From positions 49,733,172 through 49,797,171 of the forward strand of contig NC_058339.1 in the NCBI RefSeq assembly GCF_905475395.1: a DNA stretch of 64,000 nt, in the 5' to 3' direction. Both the position numbers and the translations under genes were made by a program. The stretch is from Chrysoperla carnea. Its lineage: Eukaryota > Arthropoda > Insecta > Neuroptera > Chrysopidae. Shown here one piece after another: positions 25,401 to 36,896 of this stretch. Numbering within the stretch: position 1 is the first letter of the stretch; the number at the start of each line of letters is the position of its first letter. The notes below the pieces were generated by a model. That model was given only the letters and a program-made list of their open reading frames with translations. It was not told the DNA's origin and ran no database searches.

Positions 25401-27267
25401 CTACTTCCATAATTTTAGTAATTTATAATATCAAATACATGCATCGAAAAAAGACTCAAAAAACTTTATCAGTGGAGAAAATGCTAAGTAACTCAAAAAC
25501 TGTTCATAATTTTTGGTTGTGCCTATTGATTTAGAATGCTTAGAACTACAACCGATCAAAAATTCATTTTTATTGGGAGCCAATTATCATAAGGTTTGTG
25601 CGTGGTAATTTATATTTTAAGAGTATCCCCACGGACCCGTACTAAACGAATTAAAATGATGTTCATATTTATATACTTATTTCTTTAATTATATTAAATT
25701 GCCCGCATTGTGTCTAATAATATAAATATTAATATGTAACAAACATTTTTATTAATATAAATAAATAAAGCTTATGATATACAAAAACATTTATGATAAA
25801 ATATAGAGGTCTATTATACATTAGAAAGTTTTTCCCAACAAAGAAACAAAGAAAAAATATTTTATTAGCAATTATTTTTTTAAATATGAGTCAATTTGAC
25901 AAAAATTAAATGTAAAATTCCATATACAAACAATTTTCTTAAAGTTTTGAATCTCTGGTCATGAGATAGAGTTTTTGAACTACGGCCTTTTGAGAGCGTA
26001 TCTTTTCTAAAACTGTCCCAAACAGCGAAATTGAAATCAAAATTTAAAATTTGGAGCACTGGATTTAATAGTTTTAGTAGATTTTTACATTTAACTTCTG
26101 TCAAACCTATCCACATTTCAAAAAAAAACGTTACAAACCAAAAATATTACTGTTATAAGGAACAACTTTCTAACTAAAAATGGTCTACTATCACTATCAT
26201 GTAATAAAAGCGTGTTGGACTTTACCTGATCTTGAAAAAATTTTTCTTTATAGCTAGTTACTTTAGAAGATAGATCATATTAAAGAGTGACGAAGGTATT
26301 TTGGGACAGATTCTTTACTATGTACCTACACTTCAAGCACCAAGCATTGGTGCAACGATTATATACCTCAATATTTTTCAATATTGATTTCAATAAGTCA
26401 TTAGTCCAAAAAAGTCATCAGTTTTTCAATTTATCTAATCGAATGAACTTGAGTGAAATCTTTTGAATTGGCTTCATTTTTAAATAAATATTTTTAACAT
26501 CATAGTTATAATCAGCGACCTCAAAAATCTAAAGAATACCAAAATTATCCAAAAATGACAACATTTTGAGATTTTAACATTCTGTTCTAATATTCGACGA
26601 ACAAAAATTGTTTAACAAATTTTTATAAACATATTAAAGAATTCGTCACTCTGAAAATAAATATTTTCTACTTTTCTAGAAATTATAAAGAAATAAAATT
26701 AAGTTAATTGGTCTCATTTCACTCTAGTACTAGTTCTTTCGTCTTATTTATTTCCCTGTCTAATTCTTTTCTTCTGCGAGCTTAAGCATCTGTAAAGGAA
26801 CAGTTTTTCAGACTAAATAATAATATCTACCTACCTATATTGAATTAACTTATATAATATGCAGTCCATACCGCACATAAGCAGCATACGCTGGCATGTA
26901 TTTAGTAACAGAAGCATATTTTTGTTTATATTATAAAATATGTGAATTAAAATTATTAAGTGATAATAAAATTGTTTCTAAAAACAATACGCTTACTACT
27001 TTGATAAATTGTTATTCGTATTTTATATAAGTATACTCCACCCGCATAGATCATCACATTCGTTCCAAGATAGACAATGTACGTACCTATGCGGCTAACG
27101 CCACTATAAAAATTTGTGGTCAAAATATGCCTCCAAATGTGTGAAATATGTCTATCCAATTTCATAAAAATATTTTGAATTATGTCACAGAAATTCTTAA
27201 AAAAATGTTTTTGCTTAAAACTTTAACTCCCTATATCTTGGATACGAAGCGTTTGCGGACATACGGT
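25401..27267. other. Gene-free AT-rich block
   Basis: No exon or delimited element is supported. Confidence 0.4.
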
Positions 27268-27520
27268 GCGGACATTTAAGATGAAGACACCCTCACATTT
27301 TCGTTATTTAAAGGAATATAGATTTGGAATTATGCACAGTCATACAGAATGATGGGTCACAACTATTTAAGATACATAATCAATATTTGAACTTAAAACT
27401 CAAGCTACTACAAATTGACAAATAGGGCCGATTCTTAATATTTTGTCTATCGTCAGAAATGGTTGTAGATATTGAAAAATATTATTAGAAAAAGTTTCTT
27501 AGAATATTTTTATACCCATT
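27268..27520 (+). repeat. R4 interspersed repeat, copy 2
   Basis: This is a second diverged copy of the repeat described at 9455-9675, in the same orientation. Confidence 0.65.
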
Positions 27521-28734
27521 TTGATGGTATGTAGTACAATATTTGACAGGGGGCATAGTAGGTGGAGGGAACAATTAAATCAAACGGAGCGGTGTTATTT
27601 TATAAAATTTGCAATAAATCATTCGTTTTATTTAAAATATGACTGATTTTCAATTGTTTACACGTAAATGGTATAGTTATTAGTAAATGTTCGAATCTAA
27701 AAACTATATCTCGAATAAATTATCTCAGTGCCCACACACACATCTACCAGCGCCTGCACTATATAGTACAATAAATATCACTAGAATATTCTATTCGTTT
27801 ATAGGAACAAAAACAAATAATTCCATTTATAAATAATAAGAAAACATTATAAACAAAATGTATTATGTAGATTATTTTATATTAATAAACGAACTATATA
27901 AATTTATTATTATATGTTTATATTAAACTGTACTGCAATGGCTTCAAACAACATATCAATAATAAATAATACACTTAAGTACTGTTTCTAAAAAAAACAA
28001 CCAGAACATTCTGGAGCATCTTTTTAAAAAATTGGTGTAGGCACCCAATTTTTCAAAAGTCTTCTAAAGAAATATTTTTTTTAATTTGGAAAATTTTACT
28101 CTCAGCAGAAAATGATGATTTGGATAAACATCCTTACGTACTGGATCCCGTTATTGATCGGGCGATTAATTAAGCGTTAAATGAGTAGTTTTTGAGATTT
28201 CGACATAAAAACCAGATTTTTGTATCTTTTAATTATTTAGAATTTTAGAGTAATTAAGAGTTTAAAGCTTAACAATTCATCTCATTCGATGAAGATAAGA
28301 GGAGTACGTATTTCTGGAGATGTATCCAAAATCGCACCAAAGAATGAAATTATTAAATTTTGGATCTTTAAAATTATGGATCAAAATTGCCCTATATACA
28401 AAAATCATTATGTAGGAGTACTTTTACGCGAAAATAAAAAAATAATACTTTACGAAGAGTGATATCTTGGAACATTTCTTCAATCAATATCTCAGAAACG
28501 GGTTTTTCAATCGCAAAATTTTGGAGTTTTTGGATTATTTGGGGTAAATAGGATATTAAAAACTTAACAACTAAGCGCATTTCTCATTATAAATTTAAAT
28601 CGACCATAATCTTTAAAATGATCCAATCCAACTAACGTCACATGCCAGAGCTAATAATTGAATGTCACAAATTGTGGAGTTATGTTAAAAAGTCAAATCA
28701 TTCCTAATTCTTTATCATTTTAATTTTTTACGAA
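27521..28734. other. Upstream flank of ZAD gene A
   Basis: No exon is recognised. The promoter of gene A should lie at the right end. No TATA box or shared leader like that of genes B, C, D and F is apparent. Confidence 0.4.
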
Positions 28735-31700
28735 ATGGAGGAGTATATTCGATTATCAAATTTACAAACAAATTTTCAAAAAATTTGTAGAACTTGTTTG
28801 ATAGAAAAAGATAATTTACAAGCAATTTTTCGAATTATAGACTTATTAAAAGAATGCACTTCAATACAAGTAAGTACGGTAAAAACTAATAAGAAAACCA
28901 AGTTGAATATTAAATCTCATTTTTGTATATATTTAATTTTTAGATTGACATGGAAGATGATTTACCAAAAGTAATCTGCCTCGAATGTACTAACAAACTG
29001 AATACTGCGTTCGAATTTAGAAAACAATGTGAAGTATCCCAAAAAATTTTGTTACAACTAAGAGAGTTCGGAGAAACACCTGTTAAGCTTGAAAATAACG
29101 CATCAAATTCTCAGTTACAAAATGATAAAGCTGAAAATTTAGAAATAAATGAAGTAGACATTAAATCAGAAGATTCTTTTAATATAAACGAAGATAATTC
29201 TGATACATGTGATGAAACTAACAAATTTAAAGCTAACGATGTTTTTAATTTTGTGAAAATAAAACCATTTAGTAGTGTACAAAATTTTATTGATGTTAGT
29301 GAAAATAAAAATGTTTTGGACGTTTCTAAGAAACAAAACGTTAACTTAGAAAGTGAAAATACTAATATTGTGAAGGACAGCTCATCTTGTGATATTGATG
29401 ATCAACCTCTAGACAAAAGATTAAAGTTAGAAAATAATGATTCAGATAATATAGATAACGATTGTGATAATTCTACGCAAAGCAGTGATGAATCTGTAGT
29501 TTTAAGAAGAAAAAAGTATAATAAAAAATCCAATAAATTGAAAGACAAGAAAGAATTGGAAGTAAAACAAGATGACGATACAGCAAAAAATGGACTATCA
29601 TGTCCAAAATGTAAAAAATCTTTTGAATTAGAAACAGATTTAGAAATTCATATGTTAAAACATCAAAAGTTTGATGAATATATTTGTCCTAAATGTTCAA
29701 AGTCGTTCGAAAATGTAACAAAGTTAAAAAGACATCTGAACACACACATGATTAATAAGCCATATAAATGCAATGTTTGTGATAAAAGTTTTGTTGCAGT
29801 TGGTGATCGAAATCGTCATGTACGAATTCATGATGGTAAAACAACATCCACAGTAAAAAATGGACTACCATGCCCTCAATGTAAAAAATGTTATGAATTA
29901 GAGGTAGATCTACAAATTCATATGTTAAAACATAAAAAATTTGACGAATTTATTTGTCCTATGTGCTCAAAATGTTTCAAAAACAAAAATAATTTAATAC
30001 AACATTTGAATACACACATGACTGACAAGCCGTACAAATGCAGTATCTGTAATAAAGGTTTTGCAAAAGCTTATCATCGAGATATTCATATGCGAACAGC
30101 TCATACAGGTAATTTAATGTTATAGGGTACTACACCCATTTTTGGAAAGAATAACAAAGAATAAGAGTTTTGTAAAAGAACCACGGATCTAGTAATTATA
30201 GTAGGGATGTAGTATAAAGTCCTACTTTAGACGAGGGGGGTGTATCACTCAGGGAGGAAGCAATGTGCCTACTTTTGATTGGCTGCGGCTCTCATTTGCG
30301 GGAAATTCAAATAGAACGATAATATTTCGTGTGTTTTAGATTTTAATATTTCTATATCCATTGTTTTAGATTGCCTCAAGCAATATGCCTGCTTTTGATT
30401 GGCTGCGGCTGTTCGCACCCTCAATTGCGGAAAAATTTAAATGGGTAGCGAGTTCTGCGTGTGTTGTAGATTGGTCCGAGCAAAAAATCTTTCTATTTAA
30501 AGTAAAATCTTTTACCCTAAAGAAAAAAATGAATTTTTTAAAAAAATACAATTTAGAAATTAATTACAAATATAATATTTTTAACTAATTACCCTTGGAT
30601 GAAGGAATATACCTTTAATATTACCATAACCGACTTATTACCTAAAGAATATATCGTAAATAATTCGTAAAATAATAAAAAGAAAACTTCACTTATTTAA
30701 ATTAAGATTAGGTTCACGGGTACATAATTCAATACATAAATAAGTAATAATTTCCCCAAATAAATTTTGACATTAATTTAATATTTTATGTTCAAATTTA
30801 GTATTGAAAATTAATCGACATATTTTCGAGACATTCTTAAGAATTATATTAGTTAACTTATAATAGTCGTAACACTAGGACTGAAGATTTAATATTCACT
30901 AAATTGAATAGAATATTGTTGCGTTTAGTTACTAATATCGTTGATTGTTTTAAAACAAGCATAAATACTTCACGTATTTATTTTTCTTTACAAATTTTAC
31001 TTTTAAATATAAGATTATTTATTTATGTTGTCCACACACGTCAACCGTATGTCAAACATGTTTCCATGCTTACAAACGAATCAAAAACACTTAAAGAAGG
31101 CTTTGAGCATACTTTCGGCATGCACCTAGTTAACAGCCAATAGAAAGTAGGCACAATGATACCCTGCCTCTTCCCCCTGAGTGAGACTCACAACACTCGG
31201 TTATACTCCATCTCTTTTAAAATATTCCTATATCCATGAAAAAAACTATGTACCCGTGATAACTTTTGACCTACTCATTTAGGACTATCAGAAATACCTA
31301 CTTCTATAAAAACTAAAATGATGAGATTCACTTTATTTTTCTTCATTTTCGATTTATTTTGACGTATTTAACAAAATTTCACCGCCAATTCGCGCTGAAT
31401 GTCGTAATCGTTAACAAACAACGAAAAACTAACATAAAACTTTTTTATCTAGGCGAAAAACCATTGGTATGTTCATCATGTGGTGAGCGATTTACAGATT
31501 CCGGTAGATTGTACACACATAAAAAGAAATATCATATTGGAGAAAAAAATTTCGTGTGCTCATTTTGTTCTAAATCGTTCACGTTTGCACCGGAGCTTCG
31601 AAGTCATATGCGTGTGCATACTGGTGAAAAACCATTTTTATGTACAGAATGTGGAGAAAGCTTTAGCCACTTTAAAGATTTAAAACAGCATAGACTAAAA

Positions 31701-32516
31701 CATACAGGAGAACGTCCTTATTCTTGTACTGAATGTAACAAGAGTTTTCTTTCGAATGATTATTTAAAAGTACATATGAGAACGCATACTGGTGAAAAAC
31801 CATATGTATGTAAAATATGTAAAATGGGTTTTGCAAGATCTGATTATCTTGTTATACACACCCGATCACATACTGGTAAGCTTTATATATTAAGTCAATA
31901 ACTAGATAGTTTTTCTTACAAAAGATACAGAAGTTGTTTCTTTAGCAGGATATCTTCAGTTATATTATTGAACTTAAGTTTTTGATATATAACGGTTTCT
32001 CAAATAAAAATCTTGTCTGTGTTGGAAGGTATATAGATCTGGAATACGAAAGGTTAGGAGGGGGCATTCACCCACGTTCCTCTTTCTTGTCTGGGTCTGC
32101 CTTTCCTGTAGCAAAAAGCTTCTAAATTACCGAACTAAAGAGCGGTTAGGACAAGCCCATGTTGACTACTGAGATTTTATAGCGACGCAATTGTACTAGT
32201 AAATAATCACAAAAAAGTATCTATCTCTTTTTTTTAATTTGATGCGGAGCAGCAGTCCGTCAAAGTTGAAAGCTCAAACAAACCAGTAAAATATAAGTAA
32301 CTGAAAATATCCTGTCACAAAAAACAACTCCTATTTCTTTTTCAAAGTAATTTTAGTTTTTTGTCTTTACTATTGGTTTATTACAGATTCAATATAAATT
32401 GATATTAATGTTTCATTTCAGGCGAGAGACCGTTTAGTTGCAATATTTGCGAGAAGACTTTTAAATCAAATAAAAATTTATCACAACATAAACGAACACA
32501 CAATAAAGAAAGATGA
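28735..32516 (+). CDS. ZAD-C2H2 zinc-finger protein, gene A
   Basis: Four exons: 28735-28869, 28944-30108, 31453-31875 and 32422-32516, giving 605 residues. Intron 1 is phase 0; introns 2 and 3 are phase 1 inside the HTG|EK linker. The ZAD has its zinc cysteines at about 18, 21, 57 and 60. ZAD domains are known to mediate homodimerisation. Residues about 90-260 form an acidic, Ser/Asn-rich linker with three psi-K-x-E sites (VKLE, IKSE, LKLE), then a Lys-rich stretch that may be a nuclear signal. Twelve C2H2 fingers follow: six in exon 2 (two triplets), five in exon 3 and one in exon 4. An AATAAA lies at 32610. The product is probably a sequence-specific nuclear DNA-binding protein; its target is unknown. 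Intron 2 carries a TIR element. Confidence 0.88.
30200..31217. mobile_element. ~1 kb non-autonomous TIR element in intron 2 of gene A
   Basis: The left end (from about 30203: AGGGATGTAGTATAA, then ACTCAGGG.GGAAGCAATGTG) is repeated in inverse at the right end (to about 31215: TTATACTCCATCTCT, preceded by the inverse of CACTCAGGGGGA). The imperfect inverted ends span about 85 bases. About 90 bases of the left arm are repeated directly at 30375-30470 (both contain TTTTGATTGGCTGCGGCT). No transposase frame is seen. The superfamily is undetermined. Confidence 0.7.
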
Positions 32517-33379
32517 AAATTTTTAGTTGTTCTTGGAAAATAATGAATGAGATAATTACATTAACATTTTATTAATCAAACTAACTGCATCGACGTCATA
32601 AATTTTCAAAATAAACCGTGGCTAACGGGGTATATGTTAACGAATTTAATTATAATGGTTCGCATGAGGTGAAAGTTACATACTAAAAACAGTACTTGAT
32701 TTTTTTAAATATAAAAATAGAATATGTATATGTACAATACAAATTGATCAGTATTAAGTTCGTATTATCGTTCTTTGTTAAATCCTTGGCGAAGACATAA
32801 TCTCTGACGCGCCTGAGTAAATAATTCCTATTAATTAAATTCCTAGTGAATATAGTGTTTATTGAACATGTTAGAGATAGTCTATGAGCAGTGCCGAAAA
32901 AGTATGTGTAAATAAATCCCCTTGATATTGGCTTGTAATATGTAAATGCTGCCTAAGTTCAATATATACACGGATCAGTTGTTGTGTAATTTCCCGAAAT
33001 ATGAAAAGTAATAAACCATATGACGCATAGTGATTTGACCTCGTAAAGATCAGGGTTACCTACGATATATTTGATACACATAAATGCGCACCCCCTTTAA
33101 GAACCTTTAAGAATTTACGGACTAAAGTATAGACCTTCATCTGAAAATTTCTAGTTGACCTTGAAAAATTCAACAACTTTATTACAAATCACTTTTTTTT
33201 CCTGGTCCTTGTTCCGAGAAAATCAGCCGTTCTTAATCTTTTTGAACACCCCATATATCATGTAGGCTTTAAAAATTTTGCCCATCAAGTTGAATGTTTA
33301 GTATGGTAAAATACAATCGTTTGGTAGATGCTTTGCCCCTGAACAAAACTGTTTATAGTGCGGAGGCCTAAAAACTACA
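32517..33379. other. Spacer between genes A and B
   Basis: No exon is present. The 3' end of gene A is at the left, with its polyadenylation signal at 32610-32615. The remainder is AT-rich and unassigned. Confidence 0.5.
32610..32615 (+). terminator. Polyadenylation signal AATAAA, gene A
   Basis: A canonical hexamer lies 94 bases after the gene A stop codon. Confidence 0.6.
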
Positions 33380-34012
33380 TAAAAACAAGTGAAAATAAAC
33401 AATTGACTGAGTTAACTGTTATAGAAACATCCAACACTTTCTGTAATACCCTGTATTCTAGAAAGTGTTGGATGCCAGAGCTTGCGTTATTTTTAATAAA
33501 TAGAAAAGTTAAACAAATCAACACAATTATGGAGGCCTGTCAACCGCCATTTGTTTTGTTTTCGAAATTATTTTCTAAAATTCTTTTTTTCGATTTTCGA
33601 AAATCTTTTACAAGACCACTATAGTTGAAGCTACCTACAAGTTTTCTAGAAAATTGTCACAAAAATTTCGTCTTAATTTGCGCTCTCACGGATAAACAAT
33701 GATACTTAGGAAAAATGTTTCAAATGAAAGTTATTTATTTTTTTATAAGGAATAATAAAAACAATTCAAGGCCCAATTTGCCTAAGTGGTCATTAACGAA
33801 CTCAATTTCACTTTTACGCCCTGAGCGTGCTATAAAAATATCAGCTTGATATCTCTTTCATTAAGTTATCGCGCTGACAGGCGGGAGGGCGGCTAAGCGA
33901 AAATGGAATAATTAGATGATTTTTTGCTCGTAACATCAATATTTCTAAGCGTTACAAACTTGGGACTAAATTTATTATACCTTGATGTATATTTCATATA
34001 TACAGAGTATAA
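33380..34012 (+). repeat. R1 copy upstream of gene B, rearranged 5' part
   Basis: It starts with the R1 5' end (AACAAGTGAAAATAAACAAT near 33386) and finishes with TATACAGAGTATAA about 65 bases before the gene B start codon. The 5' part contains a foreign hairpin (ATCCAACACTTTCT at 33429 and its inverse to 33473). Confidence 0.7.
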
Positions 34013-34035
34013 TAACATAATGAATTATTACAAAA

Positions 34036-34079
34036 CTAAAAAGTAGTTAAGTACTTAGCAAATACAGATTTCTTACGAA
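34036..34079 (+). promoter_or_regulatory. Conserved leader motif of gene B
   Basis: CTAAAAAGTAG followed by AAATACAGATTTC just before the start codon. The same arrangement precedes genes C and F and, more weakly, D. It probably lies in the 5' leader or core promoter. Confidence 0.45.
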
Positions 34080-36253
34080 ATGAATATAAATTTAAAATTA
34101 TCAAATTTTCAGAAAATTTGTAGAACTTGTTTAATAGAAAAAGATAATTTGAAAGCAATTTTTAATATTTTAAATTTATTAAAAGAATGTACTTCAATAC
34201 AAGTAAGTACAAAAAATTCCAAAATAAATATGCCAGCCAAAAAGTATATTCAATTTTTAGATTGATATGGAGGATGATTTGCCGAAATTAATTTGCGTGG
34301 AATGTACGAAGAAACTAAATACTGCGTTTGAATTTAGAAAACAATGTGAATTGACTCAAAAAATTTTATTACAATTTAAAGATTTTGGGGCAACACGTCC
34401 TGTTAAATTTGAAAGTAACGGATCAAATCCTCAATCTCATAAAACTGAAAATTTAGAAACAAATGAAATAGATATTAAATCCGAAGATTCTTTTAATATA
34501 AACGAAAATAATTCGGACACATGTGATGAAATTAATAAGTTTAAAATAAACTATGAATCGAACATTTTGAAAACTAAAGCTTTAAGTTTCGGTAGTGTAG
34601 GTGAGACTATTGAAACTACTACGAATGAAAATAAGAATTCTTTAGACGTTTTGAAGAAACAAAATTTCAACTTGGAGAATATAAACACCAACACTGTAAA
34701 AAATAGTTTATCTTGTAATTTAGATGATCAGCCTTTAAACAAAAGATTAAAAATAGAAAACAGTGACTCAATTTCAGAAGATTATGATTGTGATATACCT
34801 ATTCAAAGTAGTGACGAATCTATAGTTTTAAGAAAAAATAAATACAAAAAAAAATCTATCAAACCAAATGATAAAAGAAAAGTCAAAAAAGCTGACCTTA
34901 CTTTAAAAAATGGTATATCATGCCCTCAATGTAAAAAATCTTTTGAATTAGAAGCAGATTTAGAAATTCATATGTTAAAACATAAAAAATTTGATGAGTT
35001 CATTTGTCCTAAATGCTCTAAATCTTTCGAAAATGAACGGAGTTTAAAACAACATTTCAATACACACATGATTGATAAGCCGTATAAATGCAATTTTTGT
35101 GATAAAAGTTTTGCTAAATCAGGGGATCGAAATCGTCATTTACGAATTCATACAGGTAATTTAATTGAAGTGGTCACAAACCTGGAAAACCAGTCAATAG
35201 GGAATATTCATATTTTTGTTTATATTTTTAATTCATTGTTTATACCGTTATAACAAAGTAAAAAATATAAATACTGCTTAAAAATGCTGTATTTAAGTGT
35301 AAAAAAATATTTAAAATACATTATAATTTTGAGATATTTAAACGCAGTTTTTTGCCGCTCTCTGTTGATGACGTATAAGTACGTGATCTGTCAATTTTTT
35401 ATAGTTCAATGTATAATTTACACTTTAAAAAAATGAATTTACAACACAGAATTTACACTCGTTATTATTAAGTTTTCTAATAAAAAGACTTAGAATAGTA
35501 TAATTTAATGAATTAACCCATTTAAAGTAATCATTGTATATTTTTATTTAGGAGAAAAACCTTTCATATGCTCGTCATGTGGTAAACGATTCACGGATTC
35601 TAGTAGATTGTCAGCACATATGAAATATCATCTTGGTGTAAAAAATTTCGTGTGTACAGTTTGTTCTAAATCATTTATGTTTCCGTCAGAACTTCGAAGT
35701 CATATGCGAGTACATACTGGTGAAAAACCATATTTATGTACAGAATGTGGAGAGGGTTTTAGTCACTCAGACGGCTTAAAACTGCATAAATTAAAACATA
35801 CGGGAGAACGTCCATACTCATGCACAGAATGTGATAAAAATTTTCTTTTAAATAAACATTTAAAAATTCATATGCGTTCTCACACAGGTGAAAAGCCATA
35901 TATGTGTAAAATATGCGAAATGGGCTTTGCAAGGTCAGATTCTCTTGTGATACACAATCGGATACATACTGGTAAGATTTATATACTGAAAATATTTATT
36001 AACACATATTAATTTATTTAAACAAATAGTATGAACAAAATTACACCCGGCTTCTATGTAATTTTTTGTGTCTTTCTATTTGTTTAAAGAAAAACAAAAT
36101 GTACGTTTTGTTTGAAAGTAAAAACGGGAATTATCAACTTATAATAACTTTGTTTTAGGGGAGAGGCCTTATTCTTGTAATATTTGTGAAAAGACTTTTA
36201 AATCAAGTAAAGATTTATCACAACATAAACGAACTCATAATAAAAGAAGGTGA
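34080..36253 (+). CDS. ZAD-C2H2 zinc-finger protein, gene B
   Basis: Four exons: 34080-34202, 34261-35155, 35552-35971 and 36159-36253, giving 510 residues, the shortest complete copy. ZAD cysteines are at about 14, 17, 53 and 56. The acidic linker keeps three psi-K-x-E sites (VKFE, IKSE, LKIE) and an SSDES..LRK segment before a Lys-rich stretch. There are nine C2H2 fingers: one triplet in exon 2, five in exon 3 (linked by TGEKP or TGERP except the first, LGVKNF) and one in exon 4. The last codons, AGA AGG TGA, contain a weak donor-like AG|GTGA. Intron 2 contains an R3 element. It is likely a nuclear, ZAD-dimerising DNA-binding protein and is probably closest to the ancestral layout because it has a single triplet. 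Confidence 0.9.
35194..35515 (+). mobile_element. R3 MITE, partial copy in intron 2 of gene B
   Basis: It begins TAGGGAATATTCAT and shares long stretches with the minus-strand copy at 48226-48785 and with 42640-43305 (for example AAACGCAGTTTTTT and AAGTACGTGATCTGTCAATT). Only about half the element is present. It occupies most of the intron. Confidence 0.75.
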
Positions 36254-36352
36254 ATTTGTAAAATATTTCTTGGATACAATAAGAAAATGAAAACTGCAGT
36301 TTTTAGTGATAGTTTTTTTTTTGTTTTTTTAAATTTTGGATGTAATTTTAAT

Positions 36353-36358
36353 AATAAA
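36353..36358 (+). terminator. Polyadenylation signal AATAAA, gene B
   Basis: A canonical hexamer lies 100 bases after the gene B stop codon. Confidence 0.6.
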
Positions 36359-36469
36359 ACAGAAATGTGTTATACCAAAAGTATAAGTATGTGTATTAAA
36401 ACCTAACGGTTGGCTGCAGCCATCCTAAAATCCTAAATTTGTTCTACCAAAATCTCGTGTATAGTACCT

Positions 36470-36770
36470 GGAGGGACAACTGAGTAAAGTTGATTAAGGG
36501 AAACTTAAAACAATGCCGCATTTTCAAGCGAGTTAAAACTCTACCGCCAATCCCACTCATATCTCAAACAGTCATACCTGCGTTTGATCAGCCCGTTGTA
36601 AATGCCTGAATCAAAAAATTAAAAATGGGACCACACGGGAAGCACTACCTTTCAAATAGATAAAGAATTATCAAAATCGGTTCACCCAGTCAAAAGTTCT
36701 GAGGTAACAAACATAATACAGTCGAATTGATAACCTCCTCCTTTTTTGTTTGAAGTCGGTTAAAAAGTAG
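36470..36770 (+). repeat. LINE 3'-end-like repeat between genes B and C
   Basis: It contains AAAATCGGTTCACCCAGTC, AAAGTTCTGAGGTAACAAAC, GATAACCTCCTCCTTTTTT and GAAGTCGGTTAAAAA in order. I recall this ordered set as a very common repeat tail in insect genomes, associated with LINE 3' ends. The family name is from memory and unchecked. Confidence 0.6.
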
Positions 36771-36864
36771 TAGGTATATGCAGTTAGTTTTTTTAAATTC
36801 GTATTGCGCATGTGTGTGTCCAAATTTATGTCAACATTAGGAGCTGAAAAATATAAATTGCCGA

Positions 36865-36896
36865 CTAAAAAGTAGCAATTTCAGATTTCAAACAAA
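36865..36896 (+). promoter_or_regulatory. Conserved leader motif of gene C
   Basis: CTAAAAAGTAG, then TTTCAGATTTCAAACAAA, ends at the start codon. It matches the leader of gene F at the same distance (32 bases). Confidence 0.45.

Noticed and set aside
25006-25410. A 134-codon minus-strand open frame
   Set aside because: It overlaps a copy of the R2 foldback repeat, has no recognisable domain, and related copies elsewhere have no matching frame.
31359-31452. Open sequence extending exon 3 of gene A upstream
   Set aside because: It continues the frame by chance. The acceptor at 31451-31452 and comparison with B-G place the exon start at 31453.
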